From contig JAOVFP010000009.1 of the NCBI GenBank assembly GCA_025738555.1, forward strand, positions 2,976,001 through 3,040,000: a stretch of DNA of 64,000 bases. Direction: 5' to 3'. Shown here piece by piece: positions 11,854-21,306 of this stretch. The notes under the pieces were generated by a model, which was not told where the DNA came from, did no database searches, and saw only the letters and a program-made list of their open reading frames with translations. The translations under genes were made by a program, and so were the position numbers. The stretch comes from Cyathus striatus (lineage: Eukaryota; Basidiomycota; Agaricomycetes; Agaricales; Nidulariaceae). How positions within the stretch are numbered: the stretch's first letter is position 1; each line of letters opens with the position of its first letter.

Positions 11854-11942
11854 GCATTAATGGGGTAGTGGTAACCTGGGTCGTTGCCATATAGCTCGCT
11901 TGTAGGATCGACCCGCCGGGGGTTCGATTCCCTCTTAATGCA
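11854..11942 (+). tRNA. tRNA-Gly(GCC) with an 18-bp intron
   Basis: The mature tRNA part is essentially identical to the gene at 11433, including all four stems and the GCC anticodon. The T loop here is the standard TTCGATT. The intron at 11890-11907 is unrelated in sequence and 3 bp shorter than that of the upstream copy. A T6 run downstream (about 11960) could terminate pol III transcription. Confidence 0.8.
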
Positions 11943-12496
11943 TTTCTAAATGTGGAAGAGTTTTTTGTAATGCTCCCAGCATGGAACATTGAAACAGGTC
12001 TAGGGTATAATATTACAATGATAGCTTTTATTTTCTTAATTTATTAGAGTTTAAGTTCCTAACTTGCACTACATAGGCCAATAGAGGAGTGGGAGTGCTT
12101 ACTACAGAGATTGGCTGGATATCACTAAGTATACCCATTTCTAAAGCATGTTTTATTGGGGTAGAAGTAATGCACTCAACTCCAATTGCTTTATATGTGG
12201 CTATAGTGTATGCATTTTTTAATGTGTTGCAACATTAATGAAGGATACATACAACCTTATTTTATTCTCTCTCTACTAAGTACTTCCTTTGTTATAATAC
12301 ACCCTAGCACTATAGTCTAATTTTTGTTACCCCTTTACAGAAATTGTAATAATGATGTGCAATTTGATTAGGCTAAGATTGAATTTTATGTGACTTGAAG
12401 TATTATGTCTGTTTGCATTTAGAACATAGCTAGCACTACAGATTATAACTGTAATTGTATGGAAGTGAAAAATACTTGAACAAACATAAATAAAAC
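11943..12496. other. AT-rich intergenic stretch with a dispersed repeat
   Basis: No gene is seen. A segment near 12055-12103 (landmarks TTCCTAACTTGCAC and GGCCAATAGAGGAGTGGGAG) recurs with few differences near 60347-60393. Confidence 0.4.
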
Positions 12497-13252
12497 TGAT
12501 GCATTCATTACATACAATAATGTCTAGTACCAGCCAACGGCCATTAATGCACTTTGAAAATAGTCAGTGTTACACCACTGCTCCTGTTGAAAGGAAACAT
12601 AGAAAATTTTAGTAACCAATTCGAACTTTTGAAATTCAAGAGCAACACACTGAAGGGCTCAAGCAGAGCCACTTGGCCAATTTGCGCTGCAAGAATAATG
12701 AGAATCAAGTAATGAAGTATATTTCGGCAGATACCCACTCAAGCACGTGTTGGTTATGTAATCATTTACTTGACATTAGCCGGGCTTGATGAAAAAGAAA
12801 AGAAACGTTCGGATCTGAATCGCATCCGCACAGATAACGGAAAGATAAACGGCCTCACCGTTCAATGCGGTCACACTTCAGTAAGAGACCCGGGCGGTTA
12901 CGGACTTACTGTATTGCTTGGTGTTTGGCAACGGCCTTGTTCAGGCACGGGGCACCCGGCAAGTGTTAAAACGAAGGTGCTTATCGTTGTTCCCCCTCTA
13001 ATGTAATCTACCATACGGCTGATACATTCATTACATACAACCAACGTCTGTACCAGCCATTAATGCTCTTTGAAAATTGTCTGTTACATCATTGTTTCTG
13101 TTGAAAGAATGCATAAAAAATTAGCTAATAAGCTCAGTCAGCTCAAAGAGCAACACACTGAAGGGCTCAAGCAGAGCCACTTGTCAACTGTGCACTGCTA
13201 GAATTATGAGAATCAAGTAATGAAGTATATTTCGGCAGATACTTACTCAAGA
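12497..13252. repeat. Direct duplication of about 240 bp flanking a 275-bp insert
   Basis: The segment 12497-12741 recurs as 13017-13252 in the same orientation. Landmarks are GAGCAACACACTGAAGGGCT (12640 and 13149) and TGAAGTATATTTCGGCAGAT (12713 and 13220). The 275 bp between them are clearly more GC-rich and are not repeated in the window. Older parts are diverged and the 3' 100 bp nearly identical. No coding potential is evident in the repeat. Confidence 0.75.
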
Positions 13253-13695
13253 CAAAGTGAAATTACACATCGCCAATCTGCATGCCTGTCCAGGTCAATA
13301 CTCACTTCGCCATCAATCCTTCCTTATAGGTTCATTATCATTACTTCCACCATTGTTAGACAAGATTATGTCGAAAGTATGACTAAACTGAAACTCAGCG
13401 ACAACAACAACTCAGCAATAAATACAACATGCATAAGCACACAATACCAATTACCTGATAACGTTCAAATCCTAGATAGCTCACATACTAAAACATCAAT
13501 AGCGTAATAATACACGCAATCACGTCTCGAAGGACGTATTCGAAAGGGTGTAATGACTACTGGTCGAGTTGTGTACCAAAAATTATTCAACAGTACACAT
13601 TCAGCGACATTTGACACAGACGTACAGCAGTGAAACAGTTAAGTCTGATTTACTATATGACCGACATCTAATTATTTCCGGTGATTATAACGACA
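13253..13695. other. Intergenic, no gene seen
   Basis: A 95-codon ORF crosses the repeat boundary at 13220-13507 but has no recognisable motif. I see no gene here. Confidence 0.3.
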
Positions 13696-14460
13696 TGTGA
13701 AGAGGAGGAAGTGCGCTTGAAGGTTCCTCAACGAAGAAATGCGAGCGGTTGGCACGTCCGTCCAACCTTAAGGTTCTAAGGTAAGGTAAAAGAGTGTGTT
13801 AGCGACGTAATTGAGAGAAACGACGACGCAACAAGGAGCAGAACTTCGAGACGAAGTTCTGGAGTGAATTCGGAGAAATGAGACTTGGTGAGAACGATCA
13901 GAACGAGCGAGACGACAACTTAGAGACAGAACGAGAGAGAGTAAGAGGTAGAAACGAGGGGTGAATTTCACTGAAGTACGATAGACCTAGATACACAGTT
14001 TAAATAGAAAAAAAAGAAGGAAATATACCTAAAGGAGTGAATAAATTTTTACTAAGCCCAAGGAGGTGATAAGAACATGACTACGGTTTCAAGGAGTGTA
14101 AGACTGGAGGAATGAAAAATAACTGTAGAGAAGTCTTGAAGCGATGACGAGGGCAGAGCAATTGTAGAGTTGTTGGTCCAGGCAATGTGGTGTGACCGAT
14201 GCCCGGATGAAACCTGCTGTCTTGTGCATGCGTATCGCAGTCCGTTGCTTCACAACTCTTATTGGAGTATCCGAGGCATACTTCCGTAGTGTCGGAGGTT
14301 TGAGAGTTACGCGGATTCAGTCCGATGCTGAGAGCGTTGAGATGCGTTCAGGACGATTCAATAGCAGACGTGTTGACGCGCGTGATGGGAAGGTCACGTC
14401 ATTATATCGGAACGCGTCAGAAAGTCGACTCTACCGTGCAGGCAGAAAGCCTGCTCTACA
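13696..14460 (-). mobile_element. Solo LTR, copia-like, family shared with 41360-42106
   Basis: On the minus strand the unit starts TGTAGAGCAGGC with a nearby inverted GCCTGC and ends CTTCACA, so it has TG...CA ends. The 3' half (13720-14050) is the reverse complement of 41750-42080, with landmarks CAGAACTTCGAGA and TCTAGGTCT. No internal coding region is attached and no clear target duplication is seen. The length is about 765 bp. Confidence 0.65.
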
Positions 14461-15187
14461 CATGCAACTAGTACCTTCATAGGAACAACTAGAATAAATA
14501 GCAGCCTTTCAACTTAGCAACATGCTTCAACATCAGGCACATTGTGGTAAGTGGTGGTTCATATAAAAAATACATACTACCGATACGATGGTTTGTACGA
14601 AAACACCGATCTGGAATCTTCAAAATTCACAGAGCATTTAACCTCTGTGCAAGTGTAGTCTGGACTTTATATCCATAATCAAATACCCCAGTAAATAAAA
14701 AGTGTTAATAGGGCCAAGACAGCCTGGCAGCAAGACTCGGCATCATCTGCCATTCATCATTAATAGTATCATGGTTATTTTCATCTTTGTCTCACTAGTT
14801 AAAACTGTAGAATTTTGACGCATCACTGTTATAGCCCAGTGCTATAATACATTGATAATTAGAGTGTATTATGGTTCTGGTAAAAAGATTAGAAACCTGA
14901 CGGATGCAAATGGTAGGAACAGGAACTGATTAGGTGTTTGCTTAATATATGGAGGATTAAATCTCTGTACCAGTGGACTGTTCAGAATATCCAATAACTT
15001 CGTCGGTATGAAGTACATATAGTGCCAAAACGGTGCACCATCTTTGACCTCACGATATCCTACAGCCTGCGTATCAATACTCAGCATGCTCTATTTGTTC
15101 AGTTACAACGTCCAGTTTTCATGGCATAATGGCATACAGGAAATAATTACAGGTCTACTACATGTGCATGATTTACAGACTCGTTTC
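14461..15187. other. Intergenic, no supported gene
   Basis: A 72-codon minus-strand ORF at 14869-15087 could be taken for a further exon of the gene upstream of it, but no splice joining it in frame was found. Otherwise nothing is recognised. Confidence 0.35.
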
Positions 15188-16811
15188 TCAGTACAGATAT
15201 GGTTCCACTGAAGATTAAGATTGATGAGCAAGTTACTCGTGAGTAGGATGCAAGAATAACTTACAATCACAGTCATCTTCAGTGAATCTCTCCACACCTT
15301 CCATTCGGTGATCGAGTTGTCCAACTCCGGCATGCTTTGGAATCTCTGCTGCGGCGTTCGAGACAGCCCAGCCACTGAAGGTTTCCTCATCCTCCATGCT
15401 AAAATTACATCCAATTGCAGGTGCATAACTTGTCAACCTCTCTTTATCCAGAATGCGCCGAAAAATGACTTCCTCATGTCGCTCCTGCGTTTGATGGGCC
15501 TCGATATCTTTTATCTGTCTGTCACTTCCCCCAATAATAATGCGACTCGGCAGACTACTGGAAGTCCCTCCATCGACCCGTTCAGACTGAGGAAAGAAGA
15601 ACACTTGACGATCACTCGAAGAAAATGGCAAGAAAATTGGCTTCTTGGGTGTAGCTATGGTCTTTTCGCCTTCGCTAATATCTTCTTCAGTTAATATTTT
15701 CGTCCCATCATCTGTTTTATTGAACAGCGGTATGCGGTATGTGCGAAGAATTTCATGACTGACTGTCAGATATGCATTTTTTTCAGTCCATGTAACTGTG
15801 AATGGAAGTCTCGAAACCGGGATCATCTTCGTTAGCCCTAAGGAAAGTTTTACTCTATATATTAGACGTGGAGCACTGCGTGTCGGTTTCTTTTCGGAAA
15901 GGCGATAGGTAGATATAAGCGCAGCGAGTTTGACTCCTGAAGAGGTTTCTTTACTTCCATTTGAACTATTTCTGTCAGCTAACTTTTGTGCTTCAAGTGA
16001 AACGATATGCAAATATTCCCCATTGCTCGAAAAGTGACACTTCATGAAAACATGTCTAGCTGAGATAGACTATATGTGAGCTGATAAGTAGATATATAAA
16101 ATGTTTCTACTTACTGTTGACGGTGGACGGCCTCAACCTCCTAGTGAAATACGCTCTACTCCCGAAATCAACAAAGATCACCTCACCGTCAGCCAATGGC
16201 CACACAAGCAAAGATTTTGTAGGATGTATAACTGGTGGTGATCCATATAGCTTGCATTTTAGTGGTAAATGTTTTTCGAAAAGCAAAGATGGTTCTCCAG
16301 CAAAGCGAATATCGAAGACCATTATGGAGGCTCGAGAAGTTCTTGATTGTGCATCCTTGTCAGACATGTACTTCGGGAGCTGTTCCCAGTCATATTTCCC
16401 CTCCATCACGCTTGACATATCCGTAAATAACCCACCAACATCCATTTCTTCATCTTCTTCGTCTGAGCTAATATTTGACTGTAATCTATGGGATGAAGAG
16501 ACGTATTACATGAATTTGATGAAAGCACTCACATTAACTTTTTTTTTCCCTTTAGCGTTCTCTTCATCGTTTTCGTTCTCGCTCGCGCAGGAGCCAGATG
16601 AAGAAATGTCATCATAGATGTCGTTTAACAGATTTTGGTCGGGATTAGATCCTGATTCATCATCGCTTAATAGGTTACCTTCCCTTTCTCCATCAAAATA
16701 ACACAGCCAAGGCACCATCCTGTCGTTCTCTAACTCGGAATCACTAGATCCAAACGAACTGCAATTGTCGCTTCCGCTATCAGCTGGGCTGTGAACATTT
16801 CGAGTTCCCAT
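15188..16811 (-). CDS. Hypothetical protein with propeller-like C-terminal region
   Basis: Four exons give a continuous 485-residue frame: 16811-16533, 16478-16115, 16059-15265 and 15207-15188. All three introns are 54-57 bp with GTGAGT or GTAAGT donors and AG acceptors, and phases match at each junction. The N-terminal 130 residues are acidic and Ser-rich (many DDE and SSS runs). Residues from about 150 contain IMVFDIRFAGEPSL, PPVIHPTKSLLVWPLADGE and CHFSSNGEYLHIVSLEA. These resemble the HPxxPLxAWP and FSxxGxYLHIxSLEA blocks of the C-terminal beta-propeller regions in fungal NACHT/lipase-type proteins. There is no NACHT or other N-terminal domain, so it may be a stand-alone propeller or a truncated relative. 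The start lies directly beside a minisatellite. Confidence 0.65.
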
Positions 16812-17480
16812 TAAATTTTTCGAGTTACAGTTAAGTTACAGTTAAGTTACTGTCGAGTTCCCCTATTGGGCTCGCTTATATTTTTCGAGTCAAAGTTAAG
16901 TGGCCATTTTCCTCGCTTATTATTTCGAGTGGACTTAAGTTCCTCGCTTATATTTTTTGGTGAAAGTCGAGTTCCCTCGAGTCAAGTGAAGTTACTCGTT
17001 TTTTTTTTTTGAGTGAAAGTTGAGTTCCCTCGAGTCAAGTGAAGTTACTCGTTTTTTTTTTTTGAGTGAAAGTTGAGTTCCCTCGAGTCAAGTGAAGTTA
17101 CCTGCTTATTTTTTTTTGAGTGAAAGTTGAGTTCCCTCGAGTCAAGTGAAGTTACCTGCTTATTTTTTTTTGAGTGAAAGTTGAGTTCCCTCAAGTCAAG
17201 TGAAGTTACTCGCTTATTTTTTTTTGAGTGAAAGTTGAGTTCCCTCGAGTCAAGTGAAGTTACTCGTTTATTTTTTTTTGAGTGAAAGTCGAGTTTCCTT
17301 GGTCGAACTAGGTGACTCACATATTTTTAAGAATGACAGTTAGCGAGATAAATCAAACATCTATTCATGCAGATATTTCCGTGCACGAGTCTTCGAGTGA
17401 AGTTGAGTTCCCTCGAATCAAATTAAATTACTCGCTATTTTTTTTTTGAGCGAAAGTCGAGTTTCCTTAGTAAAACTAGG
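16812..17480. repeat. Minisatellite, about 60-bp unit with poly-T spacers
   Basis: Units of the type GAGTGAAAGTTGAGTTCCCT, CGAGTCAAGTGAAGTTACTC, then a T9-T12 run, are repeated about six times between 16975 and 17290. More degenerate units flank them at 16820-16970 and 17395-17480. The minus strand reads as a repeated peptide (NFHSKKNKQVTSLDSREL type), which is an artefact of the 60-bp periodicity. It abuts the 5' end of the hypothetical propeller gene. Confidence 0.85.
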
Positions 17481-17670
17481 TGACTCGCATATGGAATAAT
17501 AAGTGAGCATATTTGTATTGATAGATATGCTAGCATCATAAATATTTTTTGTACAGTATGTCAATAAGGGGTAATATAGGTTGGAATAGGAAGGAAGTAT
17601 GCCTACGTATAACTTATAGGTCTGGCGTACTTAGCTACACCCTGAACAGTGCCAAAGTCGGTGTTATCTT

Positions 17671-18580
17671 TTTTTTTTCAATCCTAGTTTATTAAGTCGG
17701 TTGTGGAAAACCATATGTCACGACTACATGGTGCGATCTACTTGACTAAGAGAGACTATCTAACTGGTGTGAGTGGGGTACTGTTGCTATGAACTCGGGC
17801 TGTGATGCCAGAGGCGAGGACGTCTGGTCTTGGCAGGTATATGGCAGGAAACCGGATCGTGTCAAGAGTCAGGCATCTGGTGGGTCCCACTCGGGGAGGG
17901 TGCCTGGTGTGCGGTCGAAGCGTGCAGTGGTGTGGGCATAGGTGAAGAGCGCAGCAATGCGTTTGGGCGAGGTGAGGAGTTTTCCTAGCGTGAGGCGGTC
18001 CCGCGCTGTCCTGTGAGTAGGACAGTGGAATAGGAAGTGGTCGGTGGTTTCGGGCCTGAGGTGGCAGGGGCGACAGACAGGAGAGGGGGATTTCCCAATG
18101 CGGTGGAGGTGGTGGTACAGGGGGTTATGATTCGTAATGAGATAACCTAGCAGTGTTGAGAGTTTACGGGGTAATGTGAAGAATGTCTCCTGGAATTTCG
18201 GGAGACGTTTGAGAGGGAGGATGCGGTTAATTCGATGGTAGCGAGGGAGGTTCTCCAGGCGTTGTCATTGTGTGATATGAGAGAAATCCAGTGGGCCGTG
18301 CGGAGTGTAGCTTTGTTCGCGGGGAGTGGTAAACGTAAGCTTTTGGTAGAAAGGGGTGAGGGCTTGAGCCATTCATGATAGCGCCCTTTGCCTCTGCGTG
18401 TTCGTTTCCTGGCATGTCCAAGTGTCCCGGTACCCATCGAATGGTGATGGTGGGTCGGCGGGCCAGGGGGCGCGTTCAAGGATGGATCCCAGCTGATGTC
18501 GTTGTTATCTTGCGGGCGGAGGTATGTGCTACGTACGAGGAACTTCTTACAGCTACCTCGCCCAGCCACTCATAACTCCC
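17671..18580 (-). mobile_element. 5'-truncated non-LTR retrotransposon (RNase H and zinc-knuckle end)
   Basis: On the minus strand, an RNase H tail is visible (RWVPGHLDMPGNEHAEAKG near 18440-18385). It is followed after a frameshift by a C-terminal zinc-knuckle-like segment CRPCHLRPETTDHFLFHCP (about 18080-18030) and an FTYAHTTARF end. This is the standard C-terminus of basidiomycete L1/Tad-type reverse transcriptase polyproteins. A T-run at about 17670-17680 (A-run on the element strand) marks the 3' tail. The reverse transcriptase domain itself is missing and the frame is broken, so the copy is dead. Confidence 0.8.
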
Positions 18581-18809
18581 TTCTAACTCGATGGCATGAG
18601 TTCACTGGCGTCGTCATACATACACGAATACTTGTGTAACATTGTAGGCAGGAATTGGAGTTTGAATTAAGCTTCAATGGGCACAAAAGCTGCTTTCTTG
18701 TCTTCACCTTCCACTCTGTACTCAACCACACACATTGCCGACCTCTAAAGCATTCTGAGGTGAACTTAGCACATTAGCACTCCACTCATCATCCTGAAAC
18801 CTGCCTTAT

Positions 18810-19170
18810 ATGCCGAAAAGGATCCCCCCCATTCTTGATCTCAAATACGACGAACAATTGAAGAAATATAAGGTATGGTTTTGTATATTTCCGAATTTTA
18901 CACCGGTTTTCACGTTCCAGATCGGCGACGACGTCATGGTCTTCTACCACCAACGTATATATAGAGGTCGTAGACGGGGGCCGACTTGGAGGAAGGGGAA
19001 GTTAGAGAAGATTGTTGAAGGTATCTCGGATACAGCGAAACGGTGGAGGGTAAGTGATTCGGACTGCTATAACAATGAATTTCAACTTATGTCTTCATGT
19101 ATCAGTTCTTGCAATTTCATGTCAGACTCGGAAAGCGAACTTGTTGCGCATTCAGTTGGACCCAAATTAG
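18810..19170 (+). CDS. Small hypothetical gene, possibly partial
   Basis: Exon 1 (18810-18872) joins through a 48-bp intron (GTATGG...CAG, 18873-18920) in phase to exon 2 (18921-19049). Exon 2 is followed by a GTAAGT donor. The encoded peptide begins MPKRIPPILDLKYDEQL and contains IGDDVMVFYHQRIYRGRR. That pattern is reminiscent of the start of a small Tudor/chromo-barrel fold (basic, GDxVMVF then RGRxxGxTWRKGKL). The downstream exon structure could not be completed without a stop. It may be the 5' part of a longer gene broken by the insertions at 19395-20750. Confidence 0.4.
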
Positions 19171-19394
19171 ATATCCTGTGTAAGTATATCTTCCTTTTTT
19201 TTCTCTTCCTACTCACTTTCTGAAGCTATAGAAAATGATGGGCTTACATGTATGATAAATGGCCTGTAGTATCATACTTATATATTGGTGCTACATGTTA
19301 ATATTCATACTAAAATCATTTTCATATATTCTTTACTGTATCAAATGTTTGCTATATCCTGTATCGAGAACACCTTGTATCGAGACACATACCT

Positions 19395-19580
19395 ATCGCA
19401 ATGGGCATTTCCTCTAGGTGCTATGCTATTGCCTGGGACCGGCCTCTCTCTACACGGTCGTCTACAACGCAGAATGCACGGGCTTTATTCTGGGCACCCA
19501 CCTCCTGAAATCCCTACGGATCGGCAGTTATCGTATGGTCTCCTTTGCGGCAGACATTCAGGCATTTATTCGCAATCTTA
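19395..19580 (+). mobile_element. Non-LTR retrotransposon RNase H fragment
   Basis: One frame reads TVVYNAECTGFILGTHLLKS followed by SFAADIQAFIRNLI. These match the second and third catalytic blocks of retrotransposon RNase H domains (YxAE...LAL and VDSQAAI-type). The fragment is short, starts after an in-frame stop, and ends exactly where the inverted-repeat element at 19583 begins, which suggests that element inserted into it. Confidence 0.55.
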
Positions 19581-19582
19581 TA

Positions 19583-20750
19583 TGATGCTCCAACTATTAA
19601 TAAATTCACCGTGCTTTAAACCTGTGCCGTATTTCGGTTGCCATAAATAAGTGTCGCCGTAATCGCAGAATTGGCTTATTCTTCAATATTTTATATACAT
19701 ATATATTCTACACGGTTATGGTATGTATTCATATATTATAACATCTTCGAAATTGACCGTTTCGACGACTTTTTGCGGCCTCGGAAATCTCCGTTCAAGG
19801 TTCCCATGTCCTCTCGAGGATGAGAAATGTACATCGTTATGACTTCGCTCTCACTAATACATTAGAATATGTAACATATAATTATTACATTAAATGCTAT
19901 TCACTTAACTGAGATAAGCTAAGGCATTTGATAGGCACCTACAATGCTTGAATTTTTATGTTATGTTATACCTCTTCTGCGCCATCTTTCTTAATTTATT
20001 GATAGTAATAAAGCAGTGTATTGGGAAGCTGAACATACAGTATAGCTCGAATGGATCTGGACGTGGTTTTACTTTGATGAGCAGTGTACAGGTGCTTTTA
20101 TATTGGAGATAAGAAAATATAAACCTTTTAGTGTTAGATATCTATTAATAAAATGTACAAAAGTGAAATAAGAGCATAAACGAGGTTCTATTATCCCTAA
20201 CGTTACAGTTGAATGAAGTTGGATGTACGGCACAATGGTCAGAACAGTGCGGGAATTAAAACGGTAATTTCTGAATCCTTAGAAAGTTGTCGAAACGGTC
20301 AATTTTACAGACATATCCACAGTAGATTTACATACCAACATATATTATAAAATAGCAGAATGTATTTATGATGGAAATGTCGAAAAATGCGCAGATTATA
20401 CGGTTTTATATGATTTCATACATAGGCCACTGACAGGCCTTACACAGCGACACATAAGTATGGCGAACCGAACTATAACTACGACGAATTTATTAATAGA
20501 TATGATGCTCCATCCTCGAGAAGGTGTGGGAACCTTGAACAGAGATTTCCGAGGCTGCAAAAAGTTGTTGAAACGGTCAATTTCGAAGACGTTATAATAT
20601 ATGAATACATACCATAACCATGTATTCTACATATGTATATAAAACATTGAGGAATAAGCCAATTCTGCAATTATGGCGATACTTATTTATGGCAACCGAA
20701 GTATGGCACAGGTTTTAAGTATGGTGAATTAATTAATAGTTGGAGCATCA
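19583..20750. mobile_element. DNA element with about 250-bp inverted ends
   Basis: The left arm (19583-19835) and right arm (20505-20750) are inverted copies of each other with about 90% identity by eye. Both outer ends read TGATGCTCCAACTATTAAT. Shared inner landmarks are CGAAATTGACCGTTTC and TTCGGTTGCCATAAATAAG. A third partial copy of the inner part lies near 20275-20345. No transposase is encoded in the 1168 bp and no target duplication is obvious, so it is either a foldback-type non-autonomous element or an older insertion. Confidence 0.7.
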
Positions 20751-21306
20751 AGTGCAGTGGTGAACGGAATGACTCAAACAGGCGCATGTAAGTCTCTTAT
20801 TGAGTTATGACAACAGGATAGACTAAAGAATAATCCCTGGTTACATGATGACGAGGCTGTGCAACACCTGTCTTAGCTCATGGACTCTACTACAACCAGT
20901 AATCTCAATGATTCCTTAACTGAAGAACTAGGTATTGCTTGGCTGCCATATCTGAGCCTCTTGGTATTGACCCAGGATGTTTTCCAGGCAATAGTACCAG
21001 TAGCCTAGTTGAACTTGATAAACATCTATGTGACATTGACTTGTTATGGAGTAGTAATATGTCATGATATGTATGAGGCGCATCAGATGAATACATGTTA
21101 TATGGAGATAATACTATTTTTCTGCAGTTCAAAATAGGGGGCTTTGGTGAAACATATTCATTGCTTCAGACGTCAACAAGCATTTTTATCCCAGCTTGCA
21201 GCAAGTTATAGATAGCACTAAACAGGAATCAAGAAATGGGATTTGTATGTACTATTAACTAATATTCATCTATAACTTCTGGTTTACACAATAGCAGGCC
21301 AAATAT
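20751..21306. other. Upstream region of the transposase gene
   Basis: No complete gene is recognised. Small additional 5' exons of the transposase gene may lie here: an acceptor-like CAATAG occurs at about 21290-21295 directly before an open frame. The true start codon was not identified. Confidence 0.35.

Noticed and set aside
12770..13006. GC-richer insert considered as an rRNA or tRNA fragment
   Set aside because: I could not match it to any conserved rRNA or tRNA segment or draw a cloverleaf.
17045..17320. Minus-strand ORF encoding a repeated NFHSKKNK peptide
   Set aside because: It arises from a minisatellite whose unit length is close to a multiple of three; there is no start context, promoter or splice support.
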